Part shown: one piece after another, positions 53,129 through 63,070 of the stretch
How positions within the stretch are numbered: the stretch's first letter is position 1
Layout: the number at the start of each line of letters is the position of its first letter
DNA from: Sphingorhabdus sp.
Lineage (GTDB): Bacteria > Pseudomonadota > Alphaproteobacteria > Sphingomonadales > Sphingomonadaceae
Assembly (NCBI GenBank): GCA_028279555.1
Contig: JANQNO010000009.1
Span: forward strand, 62,001 to 126,000
DNA: 64,000 nucleotides
Direction: 5' to 3'
Program-made: the position numbers and the translations under genes
The notes under the pieces: model-generated
Seen by the model: only the letters and a program-made list of their open reading frames with translations
Databases searched by the model: none
Told to the model about the DNA's origin: nothing

Positions 53129-53635
53129 TCAGCAATCACCGACGCGTTTCGCAGAAATCTTCATACCCATTTTTCCGCTTTGTCCATTCGTTCCCGGAAT
53201 ATTTCCAAGTTCAAAATCGACATCCATAGAGAAACTCTCGCTCTCGGCAGCGCCTTTCATGTTGACTATGACCTCTTCACCCATTCGGGTGTCGGTGCAT
53301 TTGACCTGCAGGTCTGCGGTTGTGTCTGTGCCCTCGTCGCGGGTTGTCTCGCATGTTCCTCCCAGGCCTTTGCTGAGGTCGGAGGCCGCTTCCTTCCAGT
53401 CTTCGCCCTGAGATGAGCGAATGCATCTTGCCGCTCCGACTTGCGATGCAAAAGAGATTTGCAGGCTCTCCCTTGCCTGCTCCTTGATTTCATCGGTCAT
53501 GCCGGGAAAGTCGAGTTCGGTCAGCTCGAATTCTGGCTGATATTTGCCCTTGCGCGGTTTTTCCTCTTCGGCGGAGCCGCAGGCCGCAAGAGCGAGAGAA
53601 GCAGCGCCAGCTGCCAGAATAAGGCGTATGGCCAT
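53129..53635 (-). CDS. small lipoprotein, DUF3617-like
   Basis: The start at ATG 53635 after GGGGA gives 168 residues with a lipobox (LALAACG). The mature part has three further Cys in the pattern C...C...C (ARCIRS, GTCETT, VKCTDT) and a terminal Cys, with an alternating strand-like end. This resembles DUF3617 periplasmic proteins; the function is unknown. The frame upstream of 53635 lacks support. Confidence 0.75.
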   Translation of the reverse strand: MAIRLILAAGAASLALAACGSAEEEKPRKGKYQPEFELTELDFPGMTDEIKEQARESLQISFASQVGAARCIRSSQGEDWKEAASDLSKGLGGTCETTRDEGTDTTADLQVKCTDTRMGEEVIVNMKGAAESESFSMDVDFELGNIPGTNGQSGKMGMKISAKRVGDC

Positions 53636-53776
53636 GGATGGGTCCCCTTGTTGCAAAAAGATGAGCGAGCCTAGCCGCGTGACAATGTTATGCAACCCCA
53701 CGCCGCCGACATTTTACGTGGATAAGTCTCGCTTTGGCCTTGGCGCGGGAATCGGCAGGCGCTAACGCTGCTCGCG

Positions 53777-56104
53777 ATGTCAGACACGACCGATACCGAA
53801 ATTCCGGAAGATCCTTTTGATGCGATAGTGGATGCACCATTCGATGCAGCATTGTCGGAGCGCTATCTGATCTATGCGATGTCGACGATTACCGCGCGCT
53901 CGCTTCCCGATCTGCGCGACGGGCTGAAGCCGGTGCATCGCCGCCTGCTCTGGGCAATGCGCCTTTTGAAGCTCGATCCCGCCAGCGGTTACAAGAAATG
54001 CGCGCGCGTTGTCGGCGACGTGATCGGCAAATACCATCCGCACGGCGATCAGTCTGTGTATGACGCGATGGTCCGCCTCGCCCAGAGCTTCGCGCTTCGG
54101 TATCCGCTTGTCGACGGGCAGGGCAATTTCGGCAATATCGACGGGGATAATGCGGCGGCCTATCGCTACACCGAAGCCCGGCTGACGCAGACAGCAATCG
54201 AGCTGATGCGCGGGCTCGATGAAAATGCCACCGATTTCCGTCCGACCTATAATGGCGAAGATGAAGAGCCCGAGGTCATGCCCGGCCTGTTCCCCAACCT
54301 GCTCGCCAACGGCGCAAGCGGGATTGCCGTGGGCATGGCGACCAGCATCCCGTCGCATAACGTCGATGAAATACTGGAGGCCGCGACGCTGCTGATCGAA
54401 CAGCCCAGGGCAACGCATGATCAATTGATGGAAATTGTTGAGGGCCCGGATTTTGCCACCGGCGGTCTGCTGGTCGACAGCAAGGAAGTGATCTCCAATG
54501 CCTATGAAAACGGCCGCGGCGCGATGCGCGTGCGGGCGCGTTTTTCGACCGGGCGAGGCGAAGACGGCAGCTGGGAAGAAAGCGGCATCGAAAAACTCGG
54601 CGGCGGCCAGTGGCAACTGGTGATCACCGAAATTCCCTATCAGGTACAAAAGGGCAAGCTGATCGAACAGATCGCCCAGTTGATTGCCGACAAGAAACTC
54701 CCGATCCTCGAGGATGTCCGCGACGAAAGCGACGAGGAAATCCGCATCGTGCTGGTTCCGAAATCGCGTAATGTCGATCCAGAAACGCTCAAAAATGCGC
54801 TTTTCCGGATGACCGATCTGGAAACCCGCTTTTCGCTCAACATGAATGTGCTCGATGCCAGCAATACGCCGCAGGTCATGGGGCTGGGCGAGCTTCTCAG
54901 GCACTGGCTGAAGCACCAGATCGAAGTGCTCGTGCGCCGTTCCCGGCACCGGCTGGGCAAGATCGATGCGCGGCTCGAGCTATTGGATGGCTATATCATC
55001 GCCTTCCTCAATCTCGACCGGGTGATCGAGATTATCCGCAGCGAAGACGAACCCAAGCCGGTCATGATGAAGGAATTCGATCTGACCGACCGGCAGGCCG
55101 AGGCGATCCTCAATATGCGGCTGCGCTCGCTGCGCAAGCTGGAGGAGATGGAGCTCAAGCGCGAACGCCATGAACTGCTGGCCGAGCGCGAGAATCTGGT
55201 CAAACTGATCGATAGCCCACAGCGGCAGCGCACGCGGCTGAAAAAGGACATTGCTGCGCTTCGCAAGGCTTATGGCAAGGATACCGGGCTGGGCCGCCGG
55301 CGAACGACGCATTCCGAGGCGGAGGCGGCGGGCGAGATCAGCGTGGAGGCGCTGATCGAGAAGGAGCCGATCACCGTCATCATGTCGCAGCGCGGCTGGA
55401 TCAAGGCCATGAAGGGGCATGCCGATCTCTCCGCGCAGAAGGACTTCAAATTCAAGGAAGGCGACCGGCTCGCACATATTTTCCATGCGCAGACGACCGA
55501 CAAGCTGCTCGTTGCCACCGCGTCCGGGCGGTTCTACACGATTGGCGCGGACAAGCTTCCCGGCGCGCGCGGATTTGGCGAGCCGATCGGTTCGATGGTC
55601 GATATCGAGGCAGGCAACGACATCGTCGCGCTGCTCCCCGCCGATCCCGGCGCGCGCATGCTGCTCGCATCCTCCAATGGCAAGGGCTTCCTGGCGCAGA
55701 TGAGCGATGCCGTTGCCGAAACGCGCAAAGGCCGGCAGGTCGTCAATGTGAAGGCCGGAAACAGCCTGAGAGTTGTCCGCCCCGCCCCGGCAGCCACGGA
55801 TGACGAAGCCGCCGTCAAAGACCAGTATATCGCGGTGGTTGGCGAGAACCGGAAGCTGGTCGTCTTTCCGCTCTCCGAACTGCCCGAAATGGCAAAGGGG
55901 ATGGGCGTCACCCTGCAGCGATACAAGGATGGCGGGCTGTCCGATGCGATCTGCTTCAACATGTCCGAAGGGCTGAGCTGGACCATGGGCGGAGACAGCG
56001 GACGCACGCGCACCGAGCCGGATATGTCGCTGTGGCGCGTGGCGCGCGGTGCTGCCGGCAAGATGCCGCCGACGGGCTTTCCGCGCAACAATCGTTTTGG
56101 CTAG
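53777..56104 (+). CDS. parC: DNA topoisomerase IV subunit A
   Basis: The 775-residue protein has the type IIA breakage-reunion core with [20 protein letters not shown], the quinolone-region block [18 protein letters not shown] and the active-site Tyr in [11 protein letters not shown]. It has a reduced C-terminal beta-pinwheel, so it is ParC rather than GyrA. It decatenates daughter chromosomes with ParE. It is divergent from the lipoprotein gene. Confidence 0.95.
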   Translation: MSDTTDTEIPEDPFDAIVDAPFDAALSERYLIYAMSTITARSLPDLRDGLKPVHRRLLWAMRLLKLDPASGYKKCARVVGDVIGKYHPHGDQSVYDAMVRLAQSFALRYPLVDGQGNFGNIDGDNAAAYRYTEARLTQTAIELMRGLDENATDFRPTYNGEDEEPEVMPGLFPNLLANGASGIAVGMATSIPSHNVDEILEAATLLIEQPRATHDQLMEIVEGPDFATGGLLVDSKEVISNAYENGRGAMRVRARFSTGRGEDGSWEESGIEKLGGGQWQLVITEIPYQVQKGKLIEQIAQLIADKKLPILEDVRDESDEEIRIVLVPKSRNVDPETLKNALFRMTDLETRFSLNMNVLDASNTPQVMGLGELLRHWLKHQIEVLVRRSRHRLGKIDARLELLDGYIIAFLNLDRVIEIIRSEDEPKPVMMKEFDLTDRQAEAILNMRLRSLRKLEEMELKRERHELLAERENLVKLIDSPQRQRTRLKKDIAALRKAYGKDTGLGRRRTTHSEAEAAGEISVEALIEKEPITVIMSQRGWIKAMKGHADLSAQKDFKFKEGDRLAHIFHAQTTDKLLVATASGRFYTIGADKLPGARGFGEPIGSMVDIEAGNDIVALLPADPGARMLLASSNGKGFLAQMSDAVAETRKGRQVVNVKAGNSLRVVRPAPAATDDEAAVKDQYIAVVGENRKLVVFPLSELPEMAKGMGVTLQRYKDGGLSDAICFNMSEGLSWTMGGDSGRTRTEPDMSLWRVARGAAGKMPPTGFPRNNRFG

Positions 56105-56126
56105 CCTGAGCGCTATCCCTAACGGA

Positions 56127-56146
56127 TTAACCGTGAAGCGTTAACC
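56127..56146 (+). promoter_or_regulatory. possible CtrA half-site pair
   Basis: TTAACC occurs at 56127-56132 and again at 56141-56146. The spacing differs from the full TTAA-N7-TTAA CtrA site, so this is only a pair of half-sites upstream of the GGDEF/EAL gene. Confidence 0.25.
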
Positions 56147-56203
56147 TTTCATTCGGCACAAAGCATATACGAAAATTTACGCCTCGCGCATAATTTGCGC
56201 GCA

Positions 56204-57958
56204 ATGAAAAATCTGGTGAAGCGGGAATTCACCCGGGGGTCGCAGTTGCCGGAAACGGCATTGCATCAGGTATCACAGAACCTGGCCGACGCGGGTTACG
56301 GCGAACGGGCGGACTATGCCTGGATCGATTCGCTGCCCATTGCTGCATCGATCTTCTGCCAGTCGGGTGGCCAGGTCGAACAGCTGGCGGCCAATGCGAA
56401 ATTTCACGAAATCCCGTTTACCGAAGACGAGGGCGCGCTTGCGCTTTCCAGCCTTGCGGAGCGCGTAAAATGGATGCGCGAGCATGGTCAGGACAGCCAT
56501 TTCGAATGCTGGAATTCTGCGGACCCGATCAACCGCCGCCAGTTTGAAATCAATATTGGCCGTTTTGGGGCAGGTGGCGACCTGTTCCTGCTGACCATGG
56601 TCGACCGCACGGCAGAGGCAATGAGCAGGATCAATCTAAGGAAAGAGATGCTCAGCGACAGCCTCACCGGCTTTTTCAACCGCACCGGCTTCGAAGAGGA
56701 AGTCGAGCGGCTGATCGAGGAAGATGCACAGCAGGAAAATGCAGCCAGCAAATTTGCCATGCTGATTATCGATCTCGCGCGTTTCAGCAGGATCAACGAG
56801 TCGGTTGGGGCGCTCGCCGGCGACGAGCTGATTATCACGATTGCGCGGCGGCTCAACGCGCGCATCCGCGGAAAAGAAATCCTTGGGCGGCTGGGCGGAA
56901 ATGAGTTCGTTCTTTTTGTCAGGCTGCATGAAGAAAACACCGATATTCTGGGGAACATTGCCCAGCGGCTGGTCGAAGCTTTCGATGAGCCCTGCCGGCT
57001 ATCCGATCTCGAAATAAAAATGGAATGTGCTGTCGGTGCCGCAGTCGGAGACGCCGGTAAAGTCGATCCCATGGATGTGCTGCGCAAGGCGCAGGTTGCC
57101 CTCAAACGGGCAAAAAAGAGCAAGAGATTCGAGCTATATAGCCAGGATGAGGACGTCACGGCCAGGCATCGCTTCTCGATCGAAACCGATTTGCGCCGCG
57201 CCTTGCAGCGCGACGAACTGGAATTGCATTATCAGCCGCTGATCGATCTGGAAAGCGGCCGGCTGAGCGGATTCGAGGCGCTTGCCCGCTGGCAGCATCC
57301 CGATCATGGTTTTGTGTCGCCGATGGATTTTATTCCGGTTGCCGAGGAGAGCGGCCTGATCGTTCCGCTCGGGCGCTGGGCGATGCAAAAGGCGGCAATG
57401 ACGCTGGCAGACTGGGACGCCCAGTCTGGCGAGAGCCTTCCGCTCAGAATTTCAATCAACATGTCGGCCGTTCAGATGCAACATGACGACATTCCGCATG
57501 CTGTCGAAGAGGCAGTGCGCGGATCGAAAATCAGTGGCAGCAGGATCACGCTGGAGTTGACCGAAAGCGCGCTGATCAGCGATCCGGAGGGCGCGAAAAA
57601 GACGCTGGATGCCTTGAAAGACCTGAATATCAATCTGGCGATGGACGATTTCGGAACCGGTTATTCCAACCTCGCTTACTTGCAGAAACTTCCCATCGAC
57701 GTGCTCAAGATCGACCGCAGCTTTGTCACCGACATGATCGAAGACCGCGACAAGACAGCGATCGTGCGCACTATATTGTCGCTGGCTGAAGCCATGGGAA
57801 TGCGCACCACGGCAGAGGGTATCGAGACGCTGGAGCTCTCCAACATTCTCAAAAGGCTGGGCTGCTCGGTCGGGCAGGGCTACTATTTTGCCAAGCCGCT
57901 GAATGCCTCCGATGCGCTGGCCTATGTCGAGGCGGACCGCGCCTCCCTGACCAGCTGA
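56204..57958 (+). CDS. EAL phosphodiesterase-type protein with degenerate GGDEF domain
   Basis: The 584-residue protein starts at ATG 56204 (TTG 56195 is possible). An N-terminal PAS-like region (~40-145) precedes a GGDEF-like domain whose motif is GGNEF. An EAL domain with intact GFEALARWQHP, DDFGTGYSNLAYL and AEGIE follows. Likely it degrades cyclic-di-GMP, with the GGDEF half as a regulatory module. It has no membrane segment. It overlaps the CCA enzyme gene end-to-end by 37 bp. Confidence 0.9.
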   Translation: MKNLVKREFTRGSQLPETALHQVSQNLADAGYGERADYAWIDSLPIAASIFCQSGGQVEQLAANAKFHEIPFTEDEGALALSSLAERVKWMREHGQDSHFECWNSADPINRRQFEINIGRFGAGGDLFLLTMVDRTAEAMSRINLRKEMLSDSLTGFFNRTGFEEEVERLIEEDAQQENAASKFAMLIIDLARFSRINESVGALAGDELIITIARRLNARIRGKEILGRLGGNEFVLFVRLHEENTDILGNIAQRLVEAFDEPCRLSDLEIKMECAVGAAVGDAGKVDPMDVLRKAQVALKRAKKSKRFELYSQDEDVTARHRFSIETDLRRALQRDELELHYQPLIDLESGRLSGFEALARWQHPDHGFVSPMDFIPVAEESGLIVPLGRWAMQKAAMTLADWDAQSGESLPLRISINMSAVQMQHDDIPHAVEEAVRGSKISGSRITLELTESALISDPEGAKKTLDALKDLNINLAMDDFGTGYSNLAYLQKLPIDVLKIDRSFVTDMIEDRDKTAIVRTILSLAEAMGMRTTAEGIETLELSNILKRLGCSVGQGYYFAKPLNASDALAYVEADRASLTS

Positions 57959-59139
57959 GCTGCAATTTCGCGCAGCCTTTCATCGCCCGGAAAATCTTCG
58001 TCAATCCAGCGCTGCTGAATCTTTTCCAGCATCCTTCCGACATCGGGTCCAGGCGCATAACCGAGCTCGATCAGGTCGGAGCCCCGGAAACTGAATCTCG
58101 GCGGATCCCAGCCCTCCAGCTGCGACAGGATATCCGCAAGCTCCGAATTGTCCGCGAAGACGCGCGCAGCCACCTGCGCGCGGTCGATCCCGCGGCGAAA
58201 GGCAAATTCCCGAATATTATTTGGAGTCAATTCACCCTCGGGCAGACAGCCCATGATCATTTTTAGTCCGCGATTCCATATCCGCAGTCGTTTTCCTACA
58301 GTCCAGATTACCTCGCGCTCAGGCGGCAGCAGCGACAAATAGCGTGACCAAAATGGGCGATACCATCCAAACTGTTTCTCGCGGCTAATCAGCCGGTCGA
58401 TACGAGCGGCAGCATCGGGCGTAATTTCGGGCATGAAGGCAGCAAAGATGCCTTTTTCGACCATCAGCCGGATGGCAAGCGATGGATCATCCGCTTCCAG
58501 CAGCAAGGTAAATTCGCTGCCGATGCGTTCGCGTGACAGCGACTTCAGGCTATTGGCTGCCGCGCCGCATGCCGCCAGGGCATCGGCGTCCGGCTTGGAC
58601 CCGGCAAACCGGGCGAAGAAACGAAAATAACGCAATATGCGCAAATGATCTTCGGCGATCCGCTGCGCCGCATCACCGATGAAGCGTATGCGGCGCGCCT
58701 CCAAATCTTCCAGCCCGCCGACAGAATCGAATATCTCGCCGCCTCTGATGTCAGCATAAAGCGCGTTGATGGTAAAATCCCTGCGCTCGGCATCTTCGCG
58801 CCAGTCATCGGAAAATGCGACCGTCGCGCGCCGTCCGTCGGTGGCGATATCGCGGCGATAGGTGGTGATCTCGAAATTCTGCCCATCGGCCACGGCCGTG
58901 ATTGTGCCATGATCGATTCCCGTCGGAATGGCTTTCAGACTGGCCTGCTCGATCCGCTCCATGACCGTTGCCGGCTCCAGCGGCGTGGCCAGATCGACAT
59001 CGCGAACCTCCAGCCCGAGCAGGCTGTCACGCACCACGCCGCCAACCGCAAAGGGGGCCGCTTCGTTTACGGTCAACGCGTCGAGGATTGCCTGCAATCC
59101 CGGTGCCTTGCGCCATTCCATGTCCGGCAAATATGTCAT
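57922..59139 (-). CDS. cca: CCA tRNA nucleotidyltransferase
   Basis: The start at ATG 59139 gives 405 residues. The polymerase-beta-like head has GGVVRDSLLG and RDVDLAT (metal Asp pair), then RRDFTINALY and the neck helix with RILRYFRFFARF. It builds or repairs the tRNA 3' CCA. The start overlaps the NUDIX gene stop (ATGA). The pairing with a NUDIX CoA pyrophosphatase is common in alphaproteobacteria. Confidence 0.94.
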   Translation of the reverse strand: MTYLPDMEWRKAPGLQAILDALTVNEAAPFAVGGVVRDSLLGLEVRDVDLATPLEPATVMERIEQASLKAIPTGIDHGTITAVADGQNFEITTYRRDIATDGRRATVAFSDDWREDAERRDFTINALYADIRGGEIFDSVGGLEDLEARRIRFIGDAAQRIAEDHLRILRYFRFFARFAGSKPDADALAACGAAANSLKSLSRERIGSEFTLLLEADDPSLAIRLMVEKGIFAAFMPEITPDAAARIDRLISREKQFGWYRPFWSRYLSLLPPEREVIWTVGKRLRIWNRGLKMIMGCLPEGELTPNNIREFAFRRGIDRAQVAARVFADNSELADILSQLEGWDPPRFSFRGSDLIELGYAPGPDVGRMLEKIQQRWIDEDFPGDERLREIAAQLVREARSAST

Positions 59140-59717
59140 AGCTGCTCCACCCGGCGCACCAGATTGGCGATGATGCCCGCCGTCACGCCCCAAATGCGCC
59201 TGTCTTGCCATTGCATATCATAATATTGCCGGTTTTGACCCTGCCAGACGGCTTGGCGTTTTTTCGCATTGGATGGTTCAAGCAGGAAGTCGAGCGGGAC
59301 TTCGAACCAGTCCTGCACTTCACCGGGCGCGGGGACCAGATCGAGATCGGGCGGTATCAGGCCGACGATGGGTGCAATCGCAAATCCGCTACCCGAATAG
59401 TAAGTGTCAGCTGCGCCGATGATCTCTACCTTTTGGGGCGGCAAGGCGAGTTCTTCCTCTGCTTCGCGCAATGCCGCGGCAACAGCATCGGTATCTTCAT
59501 CGTCGATCTTGCCCCCGGGAAAGGCAACCTGACCGGGATGGCTGTTCAGCCATTCCGGCCTCTGGGTCAAAATGACACCGGGCTGCGCGCGCCGCGTGAT
59601 GGGGATCAGGACGGCAGCGTCGCGGTGGCCATCGCTGCCGGAAATATGCCGCTCATCTTCGACCTCGATTTCGCCAGGCGCATTGAGGGCTGCTATCAGT
59701 CTTTCGAGTAGGGTCAT
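59136..59717 (-). CDS. NUDIX CoA pyrophosphatase-like hydrolase
   Basis: The 193-residue protein from ATG 59717 has HPGQVAFPGGKIDDEDTDAV, the CoA-type extension of the Nudix box, then ALREAEEELAL. This pattern (SHxGQVAFPGG) is characteristic of NudL/YeaB enzymes that cleave coenzyme A. Overlaps of 4 bp with both neighbours indicate one operon. Confidence 0.9.
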   Translation of the reverse strand: MTLLERLIAALNAPGEIEVEDERHISGSDGHRDAAVLIPITRRAQPGVILTQRPEWLNSHPGQVAFPGGKIDDEDTDAVAAALREAEEELALPPQKVEIIGAADTYYSGSGFAIAPIVGLIPPDLDLVPAPGEVQDWFEVPLDFLLEPSNAKKRQAVWQGQNRQYYDMQWQDRRIWGVTAGIIANLVRRVEQL

Positions 59718-60280
59718 GCGGCTGCTACCAGCGAGAATTGCGCGCCGCCGCTCCACAGCGCAGGCGCATCTGGGGCTTCTGCCAGTGCCAGTTCGGCAAG
59801 CTCATAGAATACCGGCCTAGCCAGCTTTGCCCACAGCCTGCCGCGCACTTGGAGATAGGGAAGGGCAGCCTCGCCCTTGCCGCGCATTTCTAGGGGGTGA
59901 TCCGGTCCTGCCATAACAATGTCATCGCTGTTCAGGCGGAAGGCGAGCTGGCGCTGCTTTCCCTTGCCATCGCTGGTCATCTCGACCGCGATGAATGGCG
60001 CATCCTCCACTTCGATAGATAACCGATATTGGGGTGTTACCAGCCAGTAGCTGCCATTGTCTTCGCGCCGGAGCAGGGACGAAAAGGCGCGGATCATCGC
60101 AGGCCGCGTGATTTCGCCGCCCCGATGATACCACCTGCCGTCAGCGGCTATGCGCATCTCGCTATCGCCGGTTTTGTCCGGTTGCCACTGCTCGACGGGC
60201 GGCAGTTCGCGCTGCCTGACCAGTTCGGCGATTTCCGAAAGATCGAGGCCGTCAAGATCGGGGGGAACGGTGTAGGGCAT
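59714..60280 (-). CDS. DUF1285 family protein
   Basis: From ATG 60280 the protein is 188 residues. It has the DUF1285 sequence RIAADGRWYHRGGEITRPAM followed by ...LVTPQYRLSIEVEDAPFIA. It is soluble with no signal; the function is unknown. The DUF1285-NUDIX-cca order is a recurrent alphaproteobacterial set. Confidence 0.85.
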   Translation of the reverse strand: MPYTVPPDLDGLDLSEIAELVRQRELPPVEQWQPDKTGDSEMRIAADGRWYHRGGEITRPAMIRAFSSLLRREDNGSYWLVTPQYRLSIEVEDAPFIAVEMTSDGKGKQRQLAFRLNSDDIVMAGPDHPLEMRGKGEAALPYLQVRGRLWAKLARPVFYELAELALAEAPDAPALWSGGAQFSLVAAA

Positions 60281-60318
60281 GGCAAGCCGATAGGCCGCGC
60301 TGGAGAAATTGCAAAGGC

Positions 60319-60825
60319 TCAATTCTGGATGTCGGGGCCGATCATGCCTTGCGCGGGGAGCGGATATTCCGCTGGATTGCGCAGGAGGAGCCTGCTCCGC
60401 TCGACAGGCCCGGGCAGCTCCCACCCACCTGTATTGTCGGCTGAAAAGCCGAAGCGCCCGTAATATTCGACATCGCCGATCATGAGCATGGGAGGATTCC
60501 CGATTTCCAGCGCTGTAGTCAGCATCTGCTGCATGAGTAAATGGCCAAACCCTTGCCTTTGATAGTCAGGATGAACCGCAACCGGCCCCACCATGACCAG
60601 CGGCATTTCTTCGCCTTTTTTGGGGCGGATACGGATCGGCCAGCATTGGAGCGAACCGAGCAATTCTTCATCCTCGATCAAGCCAAAGGACAGTTCCGGG
60701 ATGCTCTCCGTACCCGTGCGCACCGCGTAGGCTGTCCTTGATTTGCGTTCGATACCGAAGGCAGCGTCGAGCAATCGCTCGACCGCAGCGACATCGATGG
60801 TCGAAAGAGCTCTTAGATCCGGCAT
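60319..60825 (-). CDS. GNAT family N-acetyltransferase
   Basis: The 168-residue protein has the acetyl-CoA loop HPDYQRQGFGHLLMQQ and the YYGRFGFS motif of the YhbS-like subgroup. It would acetylate a small molecule or protein; the substrate is unknown. It is 2 bp from the MFS gene and 38 bp from DUF1285. Confidence 0.88.
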   Translation of the reverse strand: MPDLRALSTIDVAAVERLLDAAFGIERKSRTAYAVRTGTESIPELSFGLIEDEELLGSLQCWPIRIRPKKGEEMPLVMVGPVAVHPDYQRQGFGHLLMQQMLTTALEIGNPPMLMIGDVEYYGRFGFSADNTGGWELPGPVERSRLLLRNPAEYPLPAQGMIGPDIQN

Positions 60826-60827
60826 AT

Positions 60828-62063
60828 TCAGGCGCGCTGGGCTTCTTCCTTCGCCTTGGGCAGCATGACGAGGATAAGCAGCGTCACCAAGGCGATAGCG
60901 ATAGCGACCAGGAAAGTCGCGCCCGGGAAGTAGACCGGATTGCTGTCAGACGTATAATATGCCAGCACATTGTTGAACACCAATTGGGCGATGAGCAGTG
61001 ACAAGGCGGCCATACTGCCGTTGAGGCCCTGCAATTCTCCCTGCTGGTTGGCCGGTGTGCGCCGCGACATCATTGCATTGAGCGATGGCATCACCATGCC
61101 TTGCAGACCGGTGAGGACCGTCACCAGCAGGGCAATGGCTCCATTGGTGATGAATGCCATTCCGGCAAAGCCCAGTATACCGACGCATATTCCGAAGATG
61201 GCGGTGCGCCTTTCGCCAAACCGTTTCACCATACGGCCGATGACGAAGGCCTGCACGATTGCCATCGAGATACCGACAATCGTAAGCGAGACGCCCACCA
61301 TTTTTGCGTCCCATCCGAATTGCGCCTGCGCGAAGAAGGACCAGCTTGCCGGGTATATCTGGGTCGCACACATCCAGAGAAAATAGACCAGCGCGATCGG
61401 CAGGAGTGCCGGAATCTTGCCTAGACTGGCAAGCGCCCCCATTGGATTGGCGCGCGGCAGGCTAAACTCCCGTCGGTCGTCGTCGCGCATGGTTTCGGGA
61501 AAAACAAAATAGCCATAGAGGCAGTTGGCGAGCGCCAGACCGCCGGCAACGAAAAACGGCAGCCGCGTGCCAAAATCGGCAAGCAGACCGCCCATCGCAG
61601 GCCCGACGATAAAGCCTATACCAAAGGCTGCGCCCACTTTTCCAAAGCTCGCGGCGCGTTCTTCACCCTCTGTCATATCTGCCATGGCTGCATTCGCCGG
61701 CCCGAAGATCGCGCCCAGCCCGCCGGCCAGTCCGCGCCCGATAAACAGCCAGATAATCGAGGGTGCGAAACCCATCAGCAGAAAATCCAGCCCGAAGAAA
61801 AACAGCGAAAAGAGGAAAATGGGGCGTCGTCCGAACCGATCGCCCAGATTGCCAACCAGCGGCCCGCACAGAAACTGGAAAATCGAATAGGTTGCGCCGA
61901 TCCATGCACCCATTTGCGCCGCTTCCGACAGGCTGATGCCTTCCAGTTCCATGATCAGGTCGGGCAGGGCCGGCATGATGATGCCAAAACCCACCGAGTA
62001 AATGAACACGGTCAGCAGAATGAAACCTTGTGCACGTTTCTGCTTGTCGGCCAAATCGCTCAT
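60828..62063 (-). CDS. MFS transporter, TetA-like
   Basis: The start at ATG 62063 gives 411 residues and 12 membrane helices. The TetA-class loop motif GNLGDRFGRRP lies between helices 2 and 3, and IIWLFIGRGLAGGLGAI is helix 4. It is a proton-driven exporter of the drug:H+ antiporter-1 group; tetracycline itself is not implied. It is the first gene of the leftward cluster. Confidence 0.87.
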   Translation of the reverse strand: MSDLADKQKRAQGFILLTVFIYSVGFGIIMPALPDLIMELEGISLSEAAQMGAWIGATYSIFQFLCGPLVGNLGDRFGRRPIFLFSLFFFGLDFLLMGFAPSIIWLFIGRGLAGGLGAIFGPANAAMADMTEGEERAASFGKVGAAFGIGFIVGPAMGGLLADFGTRLPFFVAGGLALANCLYGYFVFPETMRDDDRREFSLPRANPMGALASLGKIPALLPIALVYFLWMCATQIYPASWSFFAQAQFGWDAKMVGVSLTIVGISMAIVQAFVIGRMVKRFGERRTAIFGICVGILGFAGMAFITNGAIALLVTVLTGLQGMVMPSLNAMMSRRTPANQQGELQGLNGSMAALSLLIAQLVFNNVLAYYTSDSNPVYFPGATFLVAIAIALVTLLILVMLPKAKEEAQRA

Positions 62064-62182
62064 TGCCGCCAAATGTCAGCGCAGGTGATTTTTGTCCATG
62101 CGAAATTCGGGTGAATGAGAGAAATTGTCTTGTGCAGTCAATTGGTATAGCGAGGCTGCAAACTACTCAGAGGGCATTGGCA

Positions 62183-63043
62183 ATGAATGACGAAGTCGAA
62201 AAAGGCGAAGCTGCAAAAGCGGCCGGGGTGACAGAGCCGGCGGCCGCGAAAGCCGAAGTCACGAAGCTGGAGAGCCGGGACTGGATTGGCTGGGCCATTT
62301 TCGCTGGTGGAGCCGGGGCGATCCTTTGGGGATTATTCTCCGCAATAGGCGCTGGTTGGGGCCTGTGGGGCTGGCGCAGCGGTTTTACCGGTGTTACCTG
62401 GTCGTTCTTTCTGTCGCTCGCTATAGTCCTCCTAAGCCTTGTTTACTGGTGGTGGCAGCGCCGCAAAAACTATCGCGGTAACCGGCTGTTGCAGCTGGCC
62501 GGGCTGGCCTTTGCGCTTGTCTATGCAGGCTGGATTACAAGCTATATTTTCAAGGCGCGCAGCGTGCCGGCGATCCATGACATTTCCACGGATCTCGCCG
62601 ATCCGCCGCAATTCCGCGCGCTCGAACTGCGCAAGGATAATTGGGACAATATACCCGGTGAGGATGATGCCGATATGCGCGGTCTCAACCCGCAGCAACG
62701 CTGGCGTCGCCTGCATCAGGAGGCCTATGGCGACATTCGCACCGTCCGGGTGGAGCAGCCGGTTGCGCAGGTGCTTGAAAAAGCCGAGCGTCTGGCCGAG
62801 GGTCGCGGTTGGGACATCGCCAGCATCAGACCGTCCGAAGGCCGTATTGAGGCGACCGCCACGACATCGCTATTCCGCTTCAAGGATGATGTTGTCGTCC
62901 GGGTGCGGCCGACCGAGAATGGCAATGGCAGCATCGTCGATATGCGCTCGGTCAGCCGCGTGGGACAGAGCGACATTGGAGCAAATGCGGAGCGCGTGCG
63001 CAGCTTCCTCGCCGATTTATCGGGGACGGTTACGACCAGCTGA
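62183..63043 (+). CDS. DUF1499 domain membrane protein
   Basis: From ATG 62183 the protein is 286 residues. It has an acidic N-terminus, three membrane helices (residues ~30-130), then a soluble DUF1499 domain with WDIASIRPSEGRIEATATTS and IVDMRSVSRVGQSDIGANA. The function is unknown. GAGGG lies about 10 bases before the start; the frame upstream overlaps the divergent MFS gene. Confidence 0.85.
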   Translation: MNDEVEKGEAAKAAGVTEPAAAKAEVTKLESRDWIGWAIFAGGAGAILWGLFSAIGAGWGLWGWRSGFTGVTWSFFLSLAIVLLSLVYWWWQRRKNYRGNRLLQLAGLAFALVYAGWITSYIFKARSVPAIHDISTDLADPPQFRALELRKDNWDNIPGEDDADMRGLNPQQRWRRLHQEAYGDIRTVRVEQPVAQVLEKAERLAEGRGWDIASIRPSEGRIEATATTSLFRFKDDVVVRVRPTENGNGSIVDMRSVSRVGQSDIGANAERVRSFLADLSGTVTTS

Positions 63044-63070
63044 GCCGCCTCCGGCAAAGAGGAAAGTGGA

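Noticed and set aside
56127-56146. Full CtrA-binding site
   Set aside because: The two TTAACC halves are 14 bp apart rather than in TTAA-N7-TTAA register, so only a low-confidence half-site pair is listed.
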